Shown piece by piece: positions 1 to 7,839 of a DNA stretch of 64,000 nt; within the stretch, counting starts at the first letter, position 1, and every line of letters begins with the position of its first letter. A program made the translations under genes and the position numbers. A model generated the notes under the pieces. The model was not told the origin of the DNA. It saw nothing but the letters and a program-made list of their open reading frames with translations, and searched no databases. The stretch comes from an uncultured Bacilli bacterium. Lineage in GTDB: Bacteria > Bacillota_I > Bacilli_A > RF39 > UBA660. The DNA lies in the NCBI GenBank assembly GCA_934130545.1, contig CAKOYD010000005.1:35558-99557 (forward strand), given 5' to 3'.

Positions 1-512
1 CATATTGCTTTTGCCCCGGCTTCTTCACATATTTTAGCTACTTCAACAGCATTTATACTATTACTATCCCAACCACTACGTATCTTAACCGTAACCGGTA
101 TAGGAACAGCTTTCACAACTGCACTAACTATTTCTCTAATCTTTGCCGGATTCTTTAAAAGAGCACTTCCTGCTTGAGCCCTAACAGCAACTTTAGGCAC
201 CGGACATCCCATATTAATATCAATAATATCCGGTTTCATTATCTCATAAACCATTTTAGCAGCCTCAACAAAAGTATCAACATCACTACCAAATATTTGC
301 TGAGCAATAGGTCTTTCATAATCTGAAACATAAAGCATATCCTTAGTTTTCTTACTATTATAAACAAGTCCTTTATCACTTACCATTTCAGCATATACAA
401 GTCCACAACCCATCTCTTTAATAATTCTTCTAAAAGCCGAATTACACACTCCTGCCATTGGAGCTAAAACAATATTATTTTTTATTTCTACATTACCTAT
501 CTTCCATTCCAT
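1..512 (-). CDS. dusB: tRNA-dihydrouridine synthase (DusB-type), 3' end beyond window
   Basis: This is a flavoenzyme that reduces uridines in tRNA D-loops to dihydrouridine. The minus-strand reading frame is open from position 512 to the window edge, so only about 170 N-terminal residues are visible. The visible part has the Dus hallmarks: an early LAPMAGVCNSAFR motif (FMN-binding barrel strand 1), QIFGSD, and DINMGCPVPKV, which carries the catalytic cysteine. VKIRSGWD follows. The start ATG is preceded by AAGGTGAT at good spacing. The DusB subgroup is inferred from the motifs; the missing C-terminal helical domain would be needed to be certain. Confidence 0.9.
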   Translation of the reverse strand, partial: MEWKIGNVEIKNNIVLAPMAGVCNSAFRRIIKEMGCGLVYAEMVSDKGLVYNSKKTKDMLYVSDYERPIAQQIFGSDVDTFVEAAKMVYEIMKPDIIDINMGCPVPKVAVRAQAGSALLKNPAKIREIVSAVVKAVPIPVTVKIRSGWDSNSINAVEVAKICEEAGAKAI

Positions 513-633
513 ATAATCACCTTAAACTTGCAATATTATTATTTTTATGCTACAGCATATTTGTCAAAGCAATTTGCATAAAATAATATGGCAGCATTCA
601 ATTTCGCATGTTGAATGTCTACCAAAATGGTTC

Positions 634-672
634 GACATTTAATCTATCAAAAAGATTAAGTGTCATTTTTTT
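634..672 (+). terminator. Hairpin with T-run, no matching upstream gene
   Basis: Twelve-base arms (634-645 and 653-664, one wobble) with a seven-base loop are followed by seven T. It looks like a plus-strand intrinsic terminator, but no plus-strand gene precedes it. It may end a small RNA or be part of a larger folded element. Confidence 0.5.
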
Positions 673-782
673 ATTACAATTACTAACATAGTAAGGAGTA
701 ACAAGAAGTAGACACTCAACAGCTGAATTTCCCTTGAACACATTATACAATAAAATTATTCCTCAAACAAGCAAATAAACTT

Positions 783-809
783 AAAAAGAATAGAATTATT
801 TTTCTATCC
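783..809 (-). terminator. Intrinsic terminator after rlmH
   Basis: On the minus strand, eight-base arms (802-809 and 788-795, one G-U pair) with a six-base loop are followed by five T, eleven bases after the rlmH stop. It ends the dnaB to rlmH gene string. Confidence 0.75.
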
Positions 810-820
810 TTAACTTATTA

Positions 821-1255
821 TTATTTATGATATGATTCATTATTAAGTATCTTAAATGCTCGATATATTTGTTCTAGTAAAATACCTCTAAATAATTGAT
901 GCGGAAATGTTAACTTTGAAAAAGATAAACGATAATTAGCTAGTTCTTTAATTTCCGGACTAATTCCATCCGAACCACCAATAATAAATGTTATATTAGA
1001 GTTTATCAAAAATGTTTTATCTATCTTTTCTGCAAACTCTCTTGAAGATAAATTATTACCATCAATATCCATAACAATATTATAGTCTTTAGTATTTATA
1101 ACTTTAAGTAATTCTTCTTTTTCTTTATTAATATTACTATCTGTTAATTCAATTATTTCTATCTTATGATACTTACTTATTCTTTTAGCATAATCGTTAA
1201 TCATGTCTCGTAAATAATTCTCTTTAATTTTACCAACACATATAATCTTAATCAT
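821..1255 (-). CDS. rlmH: 23S rRNA pseudouridine(1915) N3-methyltransferase RlmH
   Basis: RlmH methylates pseudouridine 1915 in helix 69 of 23S rRNA using S-adenosylmethionine. The 144-residue protein has the SPOUT-fold signature of the family: FIIGGSDG near residue 95, the KLTFPHQLFRG stretch, and the terminal ESYHK that matches the usual PYHK tail. It is slightly shorter than the typical 155-159 residues but complete at both ends. Its start overlaps the yycJ stop as ATGA, so the two are translationally coupled. The yycJ-rlmH pairing is also found in Bacillus. Confidence 0.96.
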   Translation of the reverse strand: MIKIICVGKIKENYLRDMINDYAKRISKYHKIEIIELTDSNINKEKEELLKVINTKDYNIVMDIDGNNLSSREFAEKIDKTFLINSNITFIIGGSDGISPEIKELANYRLSFSKLTFPHQLFRGILLEQIYRAFKILNNESYHK

Positions 1256-2022
1256 AATTCTATAAAATCTGTCTCCTTATTCTGCAATGCTTCAACTATT
1301 TTTATATTATTATAATCTATCTTAGACTTATCTAATCTCGTAATTAAAGTATTATGAGCAAGACTAACTGTATTATTTTCTTCTGATAAATGGGCCAAAA
1401 TAATATACTTAGTATTATTTCCAATAAAAGATGCTAAATATTTAGCGGAATCATAATTAGATAAATGACCTTTATCTGACAATATTCTTTGCCTTAATTC
1501 AAAAGGATATCGCCCATTAGTAAGCATTTCAACATCATGATTACTTTCAAATACATAGGCATTTCTATTTTTCAATAAATCAAAATATCTCTGATTAATA
1601 TAACCTGTATCTGTAATATATACCACTGATTTATCCAAATTATTAACAACATAACCAAAAGAATCTTCAACATCATGTGATGTCCTAATAACATCTATAT
1701 TAACATCACCTATTACTAGTGAATCAATACTATCATCAATTACAAAATAATTACTAATAAAAGGTAAATAATTTAACATACTACTAGCTAAATAAACCTT
1801 AATATTATATTTCTTTAAGAATGTCTTTAAACCATTAGTATGATCAGTATGAATGTGTGTTAACATAATAGCATCTATATCATTAGGATCTATGCCTAAC
1901 AAGTTTAATTTTTCTACAACATACTTACAACTATTACCCATATCGATAATTATTTTTGTACTATTTGTTTCTATATAAGTAGTATTACCTTTACTACCAC
2001 TTGATAAAACTTCAAATCTCAT
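1252..2022 (-). CDS. yycJ: MBL-fold metallo-hydrolase, YycJ/WalJ family
   Basis: This is a metallo-beta-lactamase-fold hydrolase of 256 residues. The metal-binding HxHxDH motif reads HIHTDH at residues 56-61, a further acidic ligand lies in the VVYITDTGY stretch, and a late ILAHLSEENN histidine fits the family. YycJ/WalJ sits in the WalRK neighbourhood of Firmicutes and is linked to coordinating cell-wall metabolism or DNA repair with division; its exact substrate is not settled. Here it follows a wall peptidase gene and dnaB. Both ends overlap neighbours by ATGA junctions. Confidence 0.93.
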   Translation of the reverse strand: MRFEVLSSGSKGNTTYIETNSTKIIIDMGNSCKYVVEKLNLLGIDPNDIDAIMLTHIHTDHTNGLKTFLKKYNIKVYLASSMLNYLPFISNYFVIDDSIDSLVIGDVNIDVIRTSHDVEDSFGYVVNNLDKSVVYITDTGYINQRYFDLLKNRNAYVFESNHDVEMLTNGRYPFELRQRILSDKGHLSNYDSAKYLASFIGNNTKYIILAHLSEENNTVSLAHNTLITRLDKSKIDYNNIKIVEALQNKETDFIEL

Positions 2023-3521
2023 CTGAATAAACTAAACGGATTTATATGATTACCATATCTTTTAACCTCAAAGTGTAAGTGAACACCCGCTAATGGATTA
2101 GAAGCTGTTGGTAATGGATCAACCCAACCAGTATTACCTACTGTACCAATTTGTTGACCACGCTGTACCGTTAATCCCTCCTTAACATAAATATCTTTTA
2201 AATGATTATACTGAGTAGTATATCCCCCAATATTATGATCAATTACTATGTAATTACCATTACCATAATTACATGATTTAACACCTGGTACACAACCTGT
2301 ATATATCTTAATAACTGTTCCATTATTAGAAGCATATACCGGTGAACCATAACCAGTACCAGCAATATCAATAGCGGCATGAAAGCTACCCCAACGATAC
2401 TCATAATTAGTTGTAATAACATATGATGAACGAGTTGGCCAAGCCCAATAAGATAAATCAGCAACATTAGGTACATACTTTTCACCTTTTACTAATATCT
2501 CACTAACAGAAGGTTTAACCTCTTCACTATTCATAACTGTTGCATCCACTAGAAGACCATTAACATATTGATATTTTTTAGTAACTAACTCTAAACCATT
2601 TTCCCCTTCACGCTCTACATAATTGTATCCTAAAACTAAATTTTCATCATACTTAACTTCAGTTGTATATCTCTTTTCTTGTTCTTCGACACTATGTACT
2701 TCTTCAATAATACTAAACATTGGATTAATTAACCCAACAGATACAACCTGTGATTCATAAAGTAAATTATTCTTACTAGTAAACATTGGATTAGCTATTA
2801 AAAATTCTTGAACATTTAACTTATTAGCTTCTGCAACTGTCTCAATAGTATCTCCGGCTTTAACTACATATGTATCTTGTTCTGCTAAAGAAGAATATAA
2901 TAAGTATTTCTCTAATTCATCTACATCAAAAAATATTTTATCATTAGTAGATATATAATCTTCACGATAAGTAACATCTTCTCTTATATATATATCCTCT
3001 ATATTAGATCCTGTATAAGATATCTTCTCTTGGTTATCATCCATAAAAGCTTGATATTTCTCATCATCTACAAATACTTTTATTATCTCAATGACAGCTT
3101 CATCAAATAATTTCTTATCTACAACATTAATCTGTTTAGTCTCAAACTCACTATTATCTTTATCACTAATAGTTATAACAACACCCTTAATAGTAAAACT
3201 CTTATTATTAACTAATTTTCTATATATATCATCATAACTATCTACATTATTATCATAAGTAATTAATTTCTTAACTTCAACTCCTTTAGGAGTATATATA
3301 GTATCTACACCATACTTTTCTTTTAACTTTTCTTCTTGGATATTTATATAGTCATCAAACTTAGTCTCAGAATCAACCATCCCTATTTTCTTACCATCAA
3401 CATAAACAGCATAGTAAGTATTTGGTTCTCTCTTAGTAGTATCTAAACTACCAAATATAAATATAAAAGTACTAAGTATAATAACTACCAAAGTAGTTCC
3501 AATATTCCCCTTATTTTTCAT
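2019..3521 (-). CDS. Membrane-anchored LysM/G5-like M23 endopeptidase
   Basis: This is a probable peptidoglycan endopeptidase acting outside the membrane. The start is taken at ATG (MKNKGN) rather than the GTG three codons upstream; the choice is uncertain. Residues about 7-27 form an N-terminal membrane anchor. A LysM-type segment (YVVKAGDTIETVA) lies near residues 217-262, a G5-like region near 275-345, and the C-terminal M23 (lysostaphin) domain runs from about 375 to the end. All zinc ligands are visible: HxxxD (HAAID, 381-385) and HLH (481-483). It overlaps the end of dnaB by 11 bases. Possible roles are cell-wall growth or spore cortex remodelling. Confidence 0.88.
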   Translation of the reverse strand: MKNKGNIGTTLVVIILSTFIFIFGSLDTTKREPNTYYAVYVDGKKIGMVDSETKFDDYINIQEEKLKEKYGVDTIYTPKGVEVKKLITYDNNVDSYDDIYRKLVNNKSFTIKGVVITISDKDNSEFETKQINVVDKKLFDEAVIEIIKVFVDDEKYQAFMDDNQEKISYTGSNIEDIYIREDVTYREDYISTNDKIFFDVDELEKYLLYSSLAEQDTYVVKAGDTIETVAEANKLNVQEFLIANPMFTSKNNLLYESQVVSVGLINPMFSIIEEVHSVEEQEKRYTTEVKYDENLVLGYNYVEREGENGLELVTKKYQYVNGLLVDATVMNSEEVKPSVSEILVKGEKYVPNVADLSYWAWPTRSSYVITTNYEYRWGSFHAAIDIAGTGYGSPVYASNNGTVIKIYTGCVPGVKSCNYGNGNYIVIDHNIGGYTTQYNHLKDIYVKEGLTVQRGQQIGTVGNTGWVDPLPTASNPLAGVHLHFEVKRYGNHINPFSLFR

Positions 3522-4863
3522 TATTCTCACTATCCTTCTTCAAAGATAAGAAAGTAGAAGTTCTCTTCTTAAATAACATATCTATCGTACCTGTCTGGCC
3601 ATTACGATGCTTTAGTATAATAAGTTGAATAGGTACTGGTAAACTATTATCAATAACTCCGGTACTATTATCTTGACTAGGAGCATGTAAAGCTGCAACA
3701 ATATCGGCATCCTGTTCAATAGCACCTGACTCTCTTAAGTCACTAAGAACCGGTTTCTTATCTTCTCTTTTTTCTACATCACGCGATAATTGCGATAAAG
3801 CAATTACTGGCACTTCTAATTCCAAAGCCATAGTTTTTAACTTTCTAGATATCTCTGATACCTCTTGTTGTCTAGAACCAGAATATTTAGAAGATGAAGA
3901 TATTAATTGCAAGTAATCGATTATTACTAGTCCTAAACCTTCTCCTTGGGTTGCTAATCTGCGACATTTAGCCTGTATTTCACTAGCCGTTATTGCCGAA
4001 CCATCATGAAAATATATATTAGTATCAGCAAGTTGACTAATTGCCTCATTAATCTTACGATAATCATCCGTCTCTAAATTACCTTTTTGCAATTTCATTG
4101 CATCTATTTGTCCTAATGAACTAATCATTCTCATAATCAATTGTTCAGCCGGCATTTCTAGTGAAAAGATAGCAATATTCTTCTTCGTGCTTTTTGCCGC
4201 TGCCGTTGCCACGTTTAAAGCAAAAGCCGTTTTACCAACAGCTGGACGTGCCGCTAAAATAATAAGTTGCGTTGGCTGAAAACCAGTTGTAATTCTATCT
4301 AAATCAGTTAAACCGGAAGTAAGCCCAGTAAGTTTACCTTTATTCTTAACAATATTATCAATATTTTCACGAGCAGAATTCAATACTTCAGTAACTGTTC
4401 TAAACTCTGTTCCACGTCTTGTCTTAGATACATTTAAAATACTCTTCTCAGCATATTCAACAGCGTCCTCTAAATTAGAACTAGGATCATTAGCCATTGA
4501 TACAATACTAGTAGCAACCTCAATCATTTTCCTTAAGGTATACTTCTCTAATACTTTATCAATATAATAATCTATATTAGCGCCTGTTGCTACACTATCA
4601 ACAAGTTCATTTAAATATTCAACACCACCAGTTAAATTAACAATATTCTTCTCAACCATTAAACTAACAACTGTACTAATATCTACTGGTTGATGCTTAT
4701 TATAAAGTTCTGAAATGCATTCAAATATTTTAGCATGACTATCTAAAAAGAATACTTCACTAGATAATTCTTCACAAGCTCTCTGTAAAGCATAACTAGA
4801 CCAAAATATTGATCCTAATAAACTTTTCTCCGCCTCTATATTATTAGGAAGCCCTGGATTCAT
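3511..4863 (-). CDS. dnaB: Replicative DNA helicase DnaB
   Basis: Hexameric 5'-3' helicase that unwinds DNA ahead of the replication fork (called DnaC in B. subtilis). The 450 residues show the N-terminal DnaB domain starting NIEAEKSLLGS and the RecA-like C-terminal domain. Walker A is ARPAVGKT at 205-212, Walker B is LGLVIIDYLQL near 315-325, and the GSRQQEVSEISRKLK region is present. No intein is seen. It lies 9 bases downstream of rplI, the same rplI-dnaB order as in Bacillus. Confidence 0.98.
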   Translation of the reverse strand: MNPGLPNNIEAEKSLLGSIFWSSYALQRACEELSSEVFFLDSHAKIFECISELYNKHQPVDISTVVSLMVEKNIVNLTGGVEYLNELVDSVATGANIDYYIDKVLEKYTLRKMIEVATSIVSMANDPSSNLEDAVEYAEKSILNVSKTRRGTEFRTVTEVLNSARENIDNIVKNKGKLTGLTSGLTDLDRITTGFQPTQLIILAARPAVGKTAFALNVATAAAKSTKKNIAIFSLEMPAEQLIMRMISSLGQIDAMKLQKGNLETDDYRKINEAISQLADTNIYFHDGSAITASEIQAKCRRLATQGEGLGLVIIDYLQLISSSSKYSGSRQQEVSEISRKLKTMALELEVPVIALSQLSRDVEKREDKKPVLSDLRESGAIEQDADIVAALHAPSQDNSTGVIDNSLPVPIQLIILKHRNGQTGTIDMLFKKRTSTFLSLKKDSENNEK

Positions 4864-4872
4864 TTATACCAC

Positions 4873-5313
4873 CTACTTTTTTAATTCAACCTTAATATTC
4901 CCCTTAACTTTCTTATAAATAACAACTTCAACATTATACATACCTAAAGTATTTAATGTTTCATTTAACTTAATATCTCTTTTATCAATACTATAACCAA
5001 GTTCATTTAACTTATCACTAATTTGTTTACTAGATATTGACCCAAAAACTTTACCATCATTACTACATTTAACCTTAAAAGTTAAACATACACCATCAAG
5101 TTTTTCTTTTATTTTATTAGCCCTCTCTATCTCTTTTTCTTCTTCACGAGCCTTAATATCAAGTTCATTTTGTAGTCTTTCATTACTACCCTTAGTATAC
5201 TTAATTGCATACCCATTCTTTATTAAATAATTAGTAGCGTATCCATCTGATACCTCTTTTATATCATTAACTCTACCTTGTTTCTTTAAATCTTTAATAA
5301 AAATAACCTTCAT
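4873..5313 (-). CDS. rplI: 50S ribosomal protein L9
   Basis: L9 binds domain V of 23S rRNA and helps keep the reading frame. The 146-residue protein begins MKVIFIKDLKKQGRVNDIKEV and contains the conserved GYATNYLIKNGYAI stretch. A long charged helix (residues about 45-75) connects the N-terminal domain to the C-terminal domain (GKVFGSISSKQI). Length is normal for the family. Confidence 0.98.
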   Translation of the reverse strand: MKVIFIKDLKKQGRVNDIKEVSDGYATNYLIKNGYAIKYTKGSNERLQNELDIKAREEEKEIERANKIKEKLDGVCLTFKVKCSNDGKVFGSISSKQISDKLNELGYSIDKRDIKLNETLNTLGMYNVEVVIYKKVKGNIKVELKK

Positions 5314-5373
5314 ATCCTATCCCCACTTTCCATAATAATTATACAATATATTTAAAAATAAGTCATCCCCATA

Positions 5374-6627
5374 TTATCTTTTCTTTACTAAACCATTCTT
5401 CATTACTTTATCTCTATCATACAAAGAACATACTAATTTACTTAGATCTTCTCCATTAAATAAATCTAAACCAATATTCTTAAACATTGTAAAATAATCT
5501 TCATCACTAGTTATTTTACTTCTAATATAGTTAAATATATTAACCCTATCATTTTTATCAAGTGTCATCACATACATAGAAATTATTATACCTAATATAT
5601 ATGACAAATGTCTATTATCGTAATTATCATATTCATACATAAACATATACATTAAACTAAAATTCTCACTACTATTAAGTAAAAATCTAACAAATTCTAT
5701 ATATTCATCATCTATCTCTACTTTATTATCACTACTGATATTCATAATAGGTAAAAATAGTCCCTTTATTTCCTTCTCCATAAGTCCAAGACGATAAGAT
5801 AAGTAAAATGATAAATCATAATCATAATTATTAGCTAAATAATCATATAATTCCCCTTCCATCATAATAGAAGGTATCTCATTAAGAAAAAAATTATACG
5901 GTCTATTAACACAATAATCACCATAATTTCTTAATTCATCATAATGAACAACATTATCAGGACACAAATTATCTAAATGAATAAATTCATGTAAAATATT
6001 AAAAGCATCCTTAATAGTATTATTATAGCAAATAAAAATACCATCTTCAGCAGCATAACTAGACACATCAAATTTCATAATACTATCTATATAGCATTCT
6101 TTTAAAAATTCATAATCATCAGTAGTAGCGCAATTCATAACAATCTCATTAATATCCAAATTAAGAAATACTAAATAACTACATAATTCACTGTTATATA
6201 TATCATGATATATAATATCACTTATCTTATCTAAAACCTCACAAGAAGTAATAGAAACATCTATTTCCTTAGCAATACTATATATATAATCTAAAATAAC
6301 AGATAATATTTCAGGTATATCATTATATGAAACAAAGTGCACCTGTTTATTTGATAAAACACCCATAAATCTATGAAACATACCTTCATAGTTGCTTTTT
6401 AAAAAAGAAATAACTATTTCAAGTGAATCTTCTATACTTACATATTTACATTCCACATTCTCTTTTTGTTCAACAAATTTCAATAAAGAGGTAAGTAAAA
6501 TTCTTAAACAAGAAAATTTTTTAAGTTCCTCAAAATAATCTTCCTTATCCTTAATAATCAATTCATGAATATCAATATTCTTAGTATCAGTACATCTAAA
6601 TCTATATTCATCATCTGTACATTTCAT
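5374..6627 (-). CDS. Unrecognised HExxH protein, possibly a divergent M3-type peptidase
   Basis: I do not recognise this 417-residue protein as a named family. It contains HEFIH at residues 213-217, a zinc-peptidase HExxH motif. About 33 residues later comes NEIPSIMMEGELYDYL (from 249), which resembles the EAPSQMLE segment that carries the third zinc ligand in M3 oligopeptidases; E250 would be that ligand. The hydrophobic YILGIIISMYVM near residue 350 resembles the C-terminal helix of PepF-like enzymes. There is no signal peptide or obvious membrane segment, so it is probably cytoplasmic. It starts after a GGGGGAT ribosome site and precedes rplI by 60 bases. The peptidase function is inferred; the motifs are observed. 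Confidence 0.6.
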   Translation of the reverse strand: MKCTDDEYRFRCTDTKNIDIHELIIKDKEDYFEELKKFSCLRILLTSLLKFVEQKENVECKYVSIEDSLEIVISFLKSNYEGMFHRFMGVLSNKQVHFVSYNDIPEILSVILDYIYSIAKEIDVSITSCEVLDKISDIIYHDIYNSELCSYLVFLNLDINEIVMNCATTDDYEFLKECYIDSIMKFDVSSYAAEDGIFICYNNTIKDAFNILHEFIHLDNLCPDNVVHYDELRNYGDYCVNRPYNFFLNEIPSIMMEGELYDYLANNYDYDLSFYLSYRLGLMEKEIKGLFLPIMNISSDNKVEIDDEYIEFVRFLLNSSENFSLMYMFMYEYDNYDNRHLSYILGIIISMYVMTLDKNDRVNIFNYIRSKITSDEDYFTMFKNIGLDLFNGEDLSKLVCSLYDRDKVMKNGLVKKR

Positions 6628-6678
6628 AATATCCCCCCAAAGTAGTTATATTCTACTACAAAATAGATAAATAGACAA

Positions 6679-6703
6679 GAAAAAAGAACTATTACTAGTC
6701 CTT
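6679..6703 (-). terminator. Intrinsic terminator after rpsR
   Basis: Eight-base arms (6696-6703 and 6684-6691) with a TTAC-type tetraloop are followed by T residues on the minus strand, directly after the rpsR stop. It closes the rpsF-ssb-rpsR operon. Confidence 0.8.
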
Positions 6704-6706
6704 CAA

Positions 6707-6931
6707 TTATTTATTAGTATATGGTAAAAAGCCCATAAATCTAGCTAATTTAACTTGTTCAGCAACATCTCTTTGATGTCTAGCACATGTTCCAGTAACT
6801 CTTCTTGGTAAAATTTTACCACTATCATTACTAACATATTTACTAATTACATCAATGTTTTTATAATCAACTGTTTTTCCTAAACAAGAATAACATACTT
6901 TTTTTCTTTTTTTAGCACGAAATTCTGCCAT
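6707..6931 (-). CDS. rpsR: 30S ribosomal protein S18
   Basis: S18 binds S6 on the platform of the small subunit. The 74-residue product includes CYSCLGKTVDYKNIDVISKYVS and RRVTGTCARHQRDVAEQVKLARFMGFLPY, the standard S18 core. Two cysteines near residue 15 form a possible CxxC. It is the last gene of the rpsF-ssb-rpsR operon, 14 bases after ssb, with a strong AAGGAGG site. Confidence 0.98.
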   Translation of the reverse strand: MAEFRAKKRKKVCYSCLGKTVDYKNIDVISKYVSNDSGKILPRRVTGTCARHQRDVAEQVKLARFMGFLPYTNK

Positions 6932-6945
6932 AATTATCCTCCTTT

Positions 6946-7419
6946 TTAAAATGGTAAATCATTATCGCTAACGTTAATTTTTTCACCAAAAGCAGCAAAT
7001 GGATCATCTTCTACAGAAGTTGTAGGAGCATCCTGTATAGGAGATTGATTAAAATTAAATGAATTACTTGGTTGTGTATTACTTACTGAACTATCACTAT
7101 TAGCACCCTTAGAATCTAAGAATTGTACATTAGTAGCAATTACTTCAGTAACATATACTTTCTTACCATCTTTATCATCATAATTTCTTGTTTGAATTCT
7201 ACCTTCTACAGCCACTTGTCTACCCTTAGCCATATATCTAGCAACATTTTCAGCTTGAACACCCCAAACTGAAACATTTATAAAATCAGCGTCTTGTTGT
7301 CCGGGTTGAACCCCACGACGATTAACCGCTACAGTAATTTGACATACTGCAGTACCTTGTGGTGTATGACGTAATTCTGGATCTCTTGTAAGTCTTCCAA
7401 TTAATATTACCTTATTCAT
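6946..7419 (-). CDS. ssb: Single-stranded DNA-binding protein (housekeeping SSB)
   Basis: Coats single-stranded DNA in replication, recombination and repair. It has 157 residues: an OB-fold domain (MNKVILIGRLTRDPELR to about residue 105), a Ser/Asn/Gln-rich flexible linker, and the acidic tail DDPFAAFGEKINVSDNDLPF, ending in the DDLPF-like tip that recruits partner proteins. A second, tail-less SSB is encoded at 19068-19403. The rpsF-ssb-rpsR arrangement is the classical one. Confidence 0.98.
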   Translation of the reverse strand: MNKVILIGRLTRDPELRHTPQGTAVCQITVAVNRRGVQPGQQDADFINVSVWGVQAENVARYMAKGRQVAVEGRIQTRNYDDKDGKKVYVTEVIATNVQFLDSKGANSDSSVSNTQPSNSFNFNQSPIQDAPTTSVEDDPFAAFGEKINVSDNDLPF

Positions 7420-7427
7420 ACTTCCTC

Positions 7428-7718
7428 CTATTTATCAAGGTTTAATACTAAATGTCTAATAACATTTTCATCGATTCTAGCAATACGATCAAATTCTTTA
7501 ACACCCGCATCATCACTAGCTTCGATATTATATAAATAGTAGAAACCTAATTTTTGTTTTTTAATTTCATAAGCAAATTCTTTTTGACCAAGTTCTTTAT
7601 TTAATGTAATTACAGCCTTATTATCAGTTAAAGTTTTTTCTAATTTGCTAACTGTATCCTTACGTGCTTGTTCATCAATATCTGATCTTACTATAAACAT
7701 AATCTCATATTTTCTCAT
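7428..7718 (-). CDS. rpsF: 30S ribosomal protein S6
   Basis: S6 pairs with S18 on the small-subunit platform. The start is placed at the ATG giving MRKYEIMFIVR, eight bases after AAGGAGG; an upstream GTG three codons earlier overlaps that ribosome site and is unlikely. The 96-residue length and the YEIMFIVRSDID opening are typical of the family. It is the first gene of the operon, and its ribosome site is paired in the leader structure at 7728-7764. Confidence 0.97.
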   Translation of the reverse strand: MRKYEIMFIVRSDIDEQARKDTVSKLEKTLTDNKAVITLNKELGQKEFAYEIKKQKLGFYYLYNIEASDDAGVKEFDRIARIDENVIRHLVLNLDK

Positions 7719-7727
7719 TATTTGCAC

Positions 7728-7764
7728 CTCCTTATGGTCTATGGCCTATCTACTAGGCAAGGAG
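7728..7764 (-). promoter_or_regulatory. Structured leader of rpsF (candidate S6:S18 autoregulatory site)
   Basis: In the transcript, CTCCTT (7759-7764) pairs with the AAGGAG ribosome site (7728-7733). It stacks on a five-base hairpin (7754-7758 with 7744-7748). The opposite side leaves a ten-base bulge containing ACC. A stacked double helix with a one-sided bulge beside the rpsF ribosome site fits the known bacterial S6:S18 leader class, in which the S6-S18 complex represses its own operon. Assignment to that class is inferred from position and shape. Confidence 0.6.
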
Positions 7765-7785
7765 CTTTCTCGCTCTTCGTTTAGT

Positions 7786-7814
7786 ATTATAGCAAAGAAT
7801 ATTCTATAAGTAAA
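7786..7814 (-). promoter_or_regulatory. Sigma-A promoter of rpsF-ssb-rpsR
   Basis: TTTACT (7809-7814), a 17-base spacer, then TATAAT (7786-7791) preceded by TGC, an extended -10 element. The predicted start lies about 60 bases upstream of the rpsF ATG. Confidence 0.8.
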
Positions 7815-7815
7815 G

Positions 7816-7839
7816 AAAAAAATACTAATTACTAGTATT
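7816..7839 (-). terminator. Intrinsic terminator overlapping the pepF stop
   Basis: Seven-base arms (7833-7839 and 7821-7827) with a five-base loop are followed by T residues. The first arm contains part of the pepF TAA stop codon. Confidence 0.8.

Larger units (their letters stand above)
513..820. other. Intergenic region with nested inverted repeats
   Basis: About 300 bases between dusB and rlmH hold no convincing ORF. They contain the rlmH terminator (783-809), a strong hairpin with a T-run on the plus strand (634-672), and a longer-range pair of 13-base arms (610-622 with 708-720, one mismatch) enclosing that hairpin. On the minus strand a TTGACA box lies before dusB, with AT-rich -10 candidates at 18-21 bases. 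I cannot assign a role to the structured part. Confidence 0.5.

Noticed and set aside
2246..2485. 79-residue hydrophobic ORF inside the M23 peptidase gene
   Set aside because: It is an alternative frame of a gene with a complete catalytic domain.
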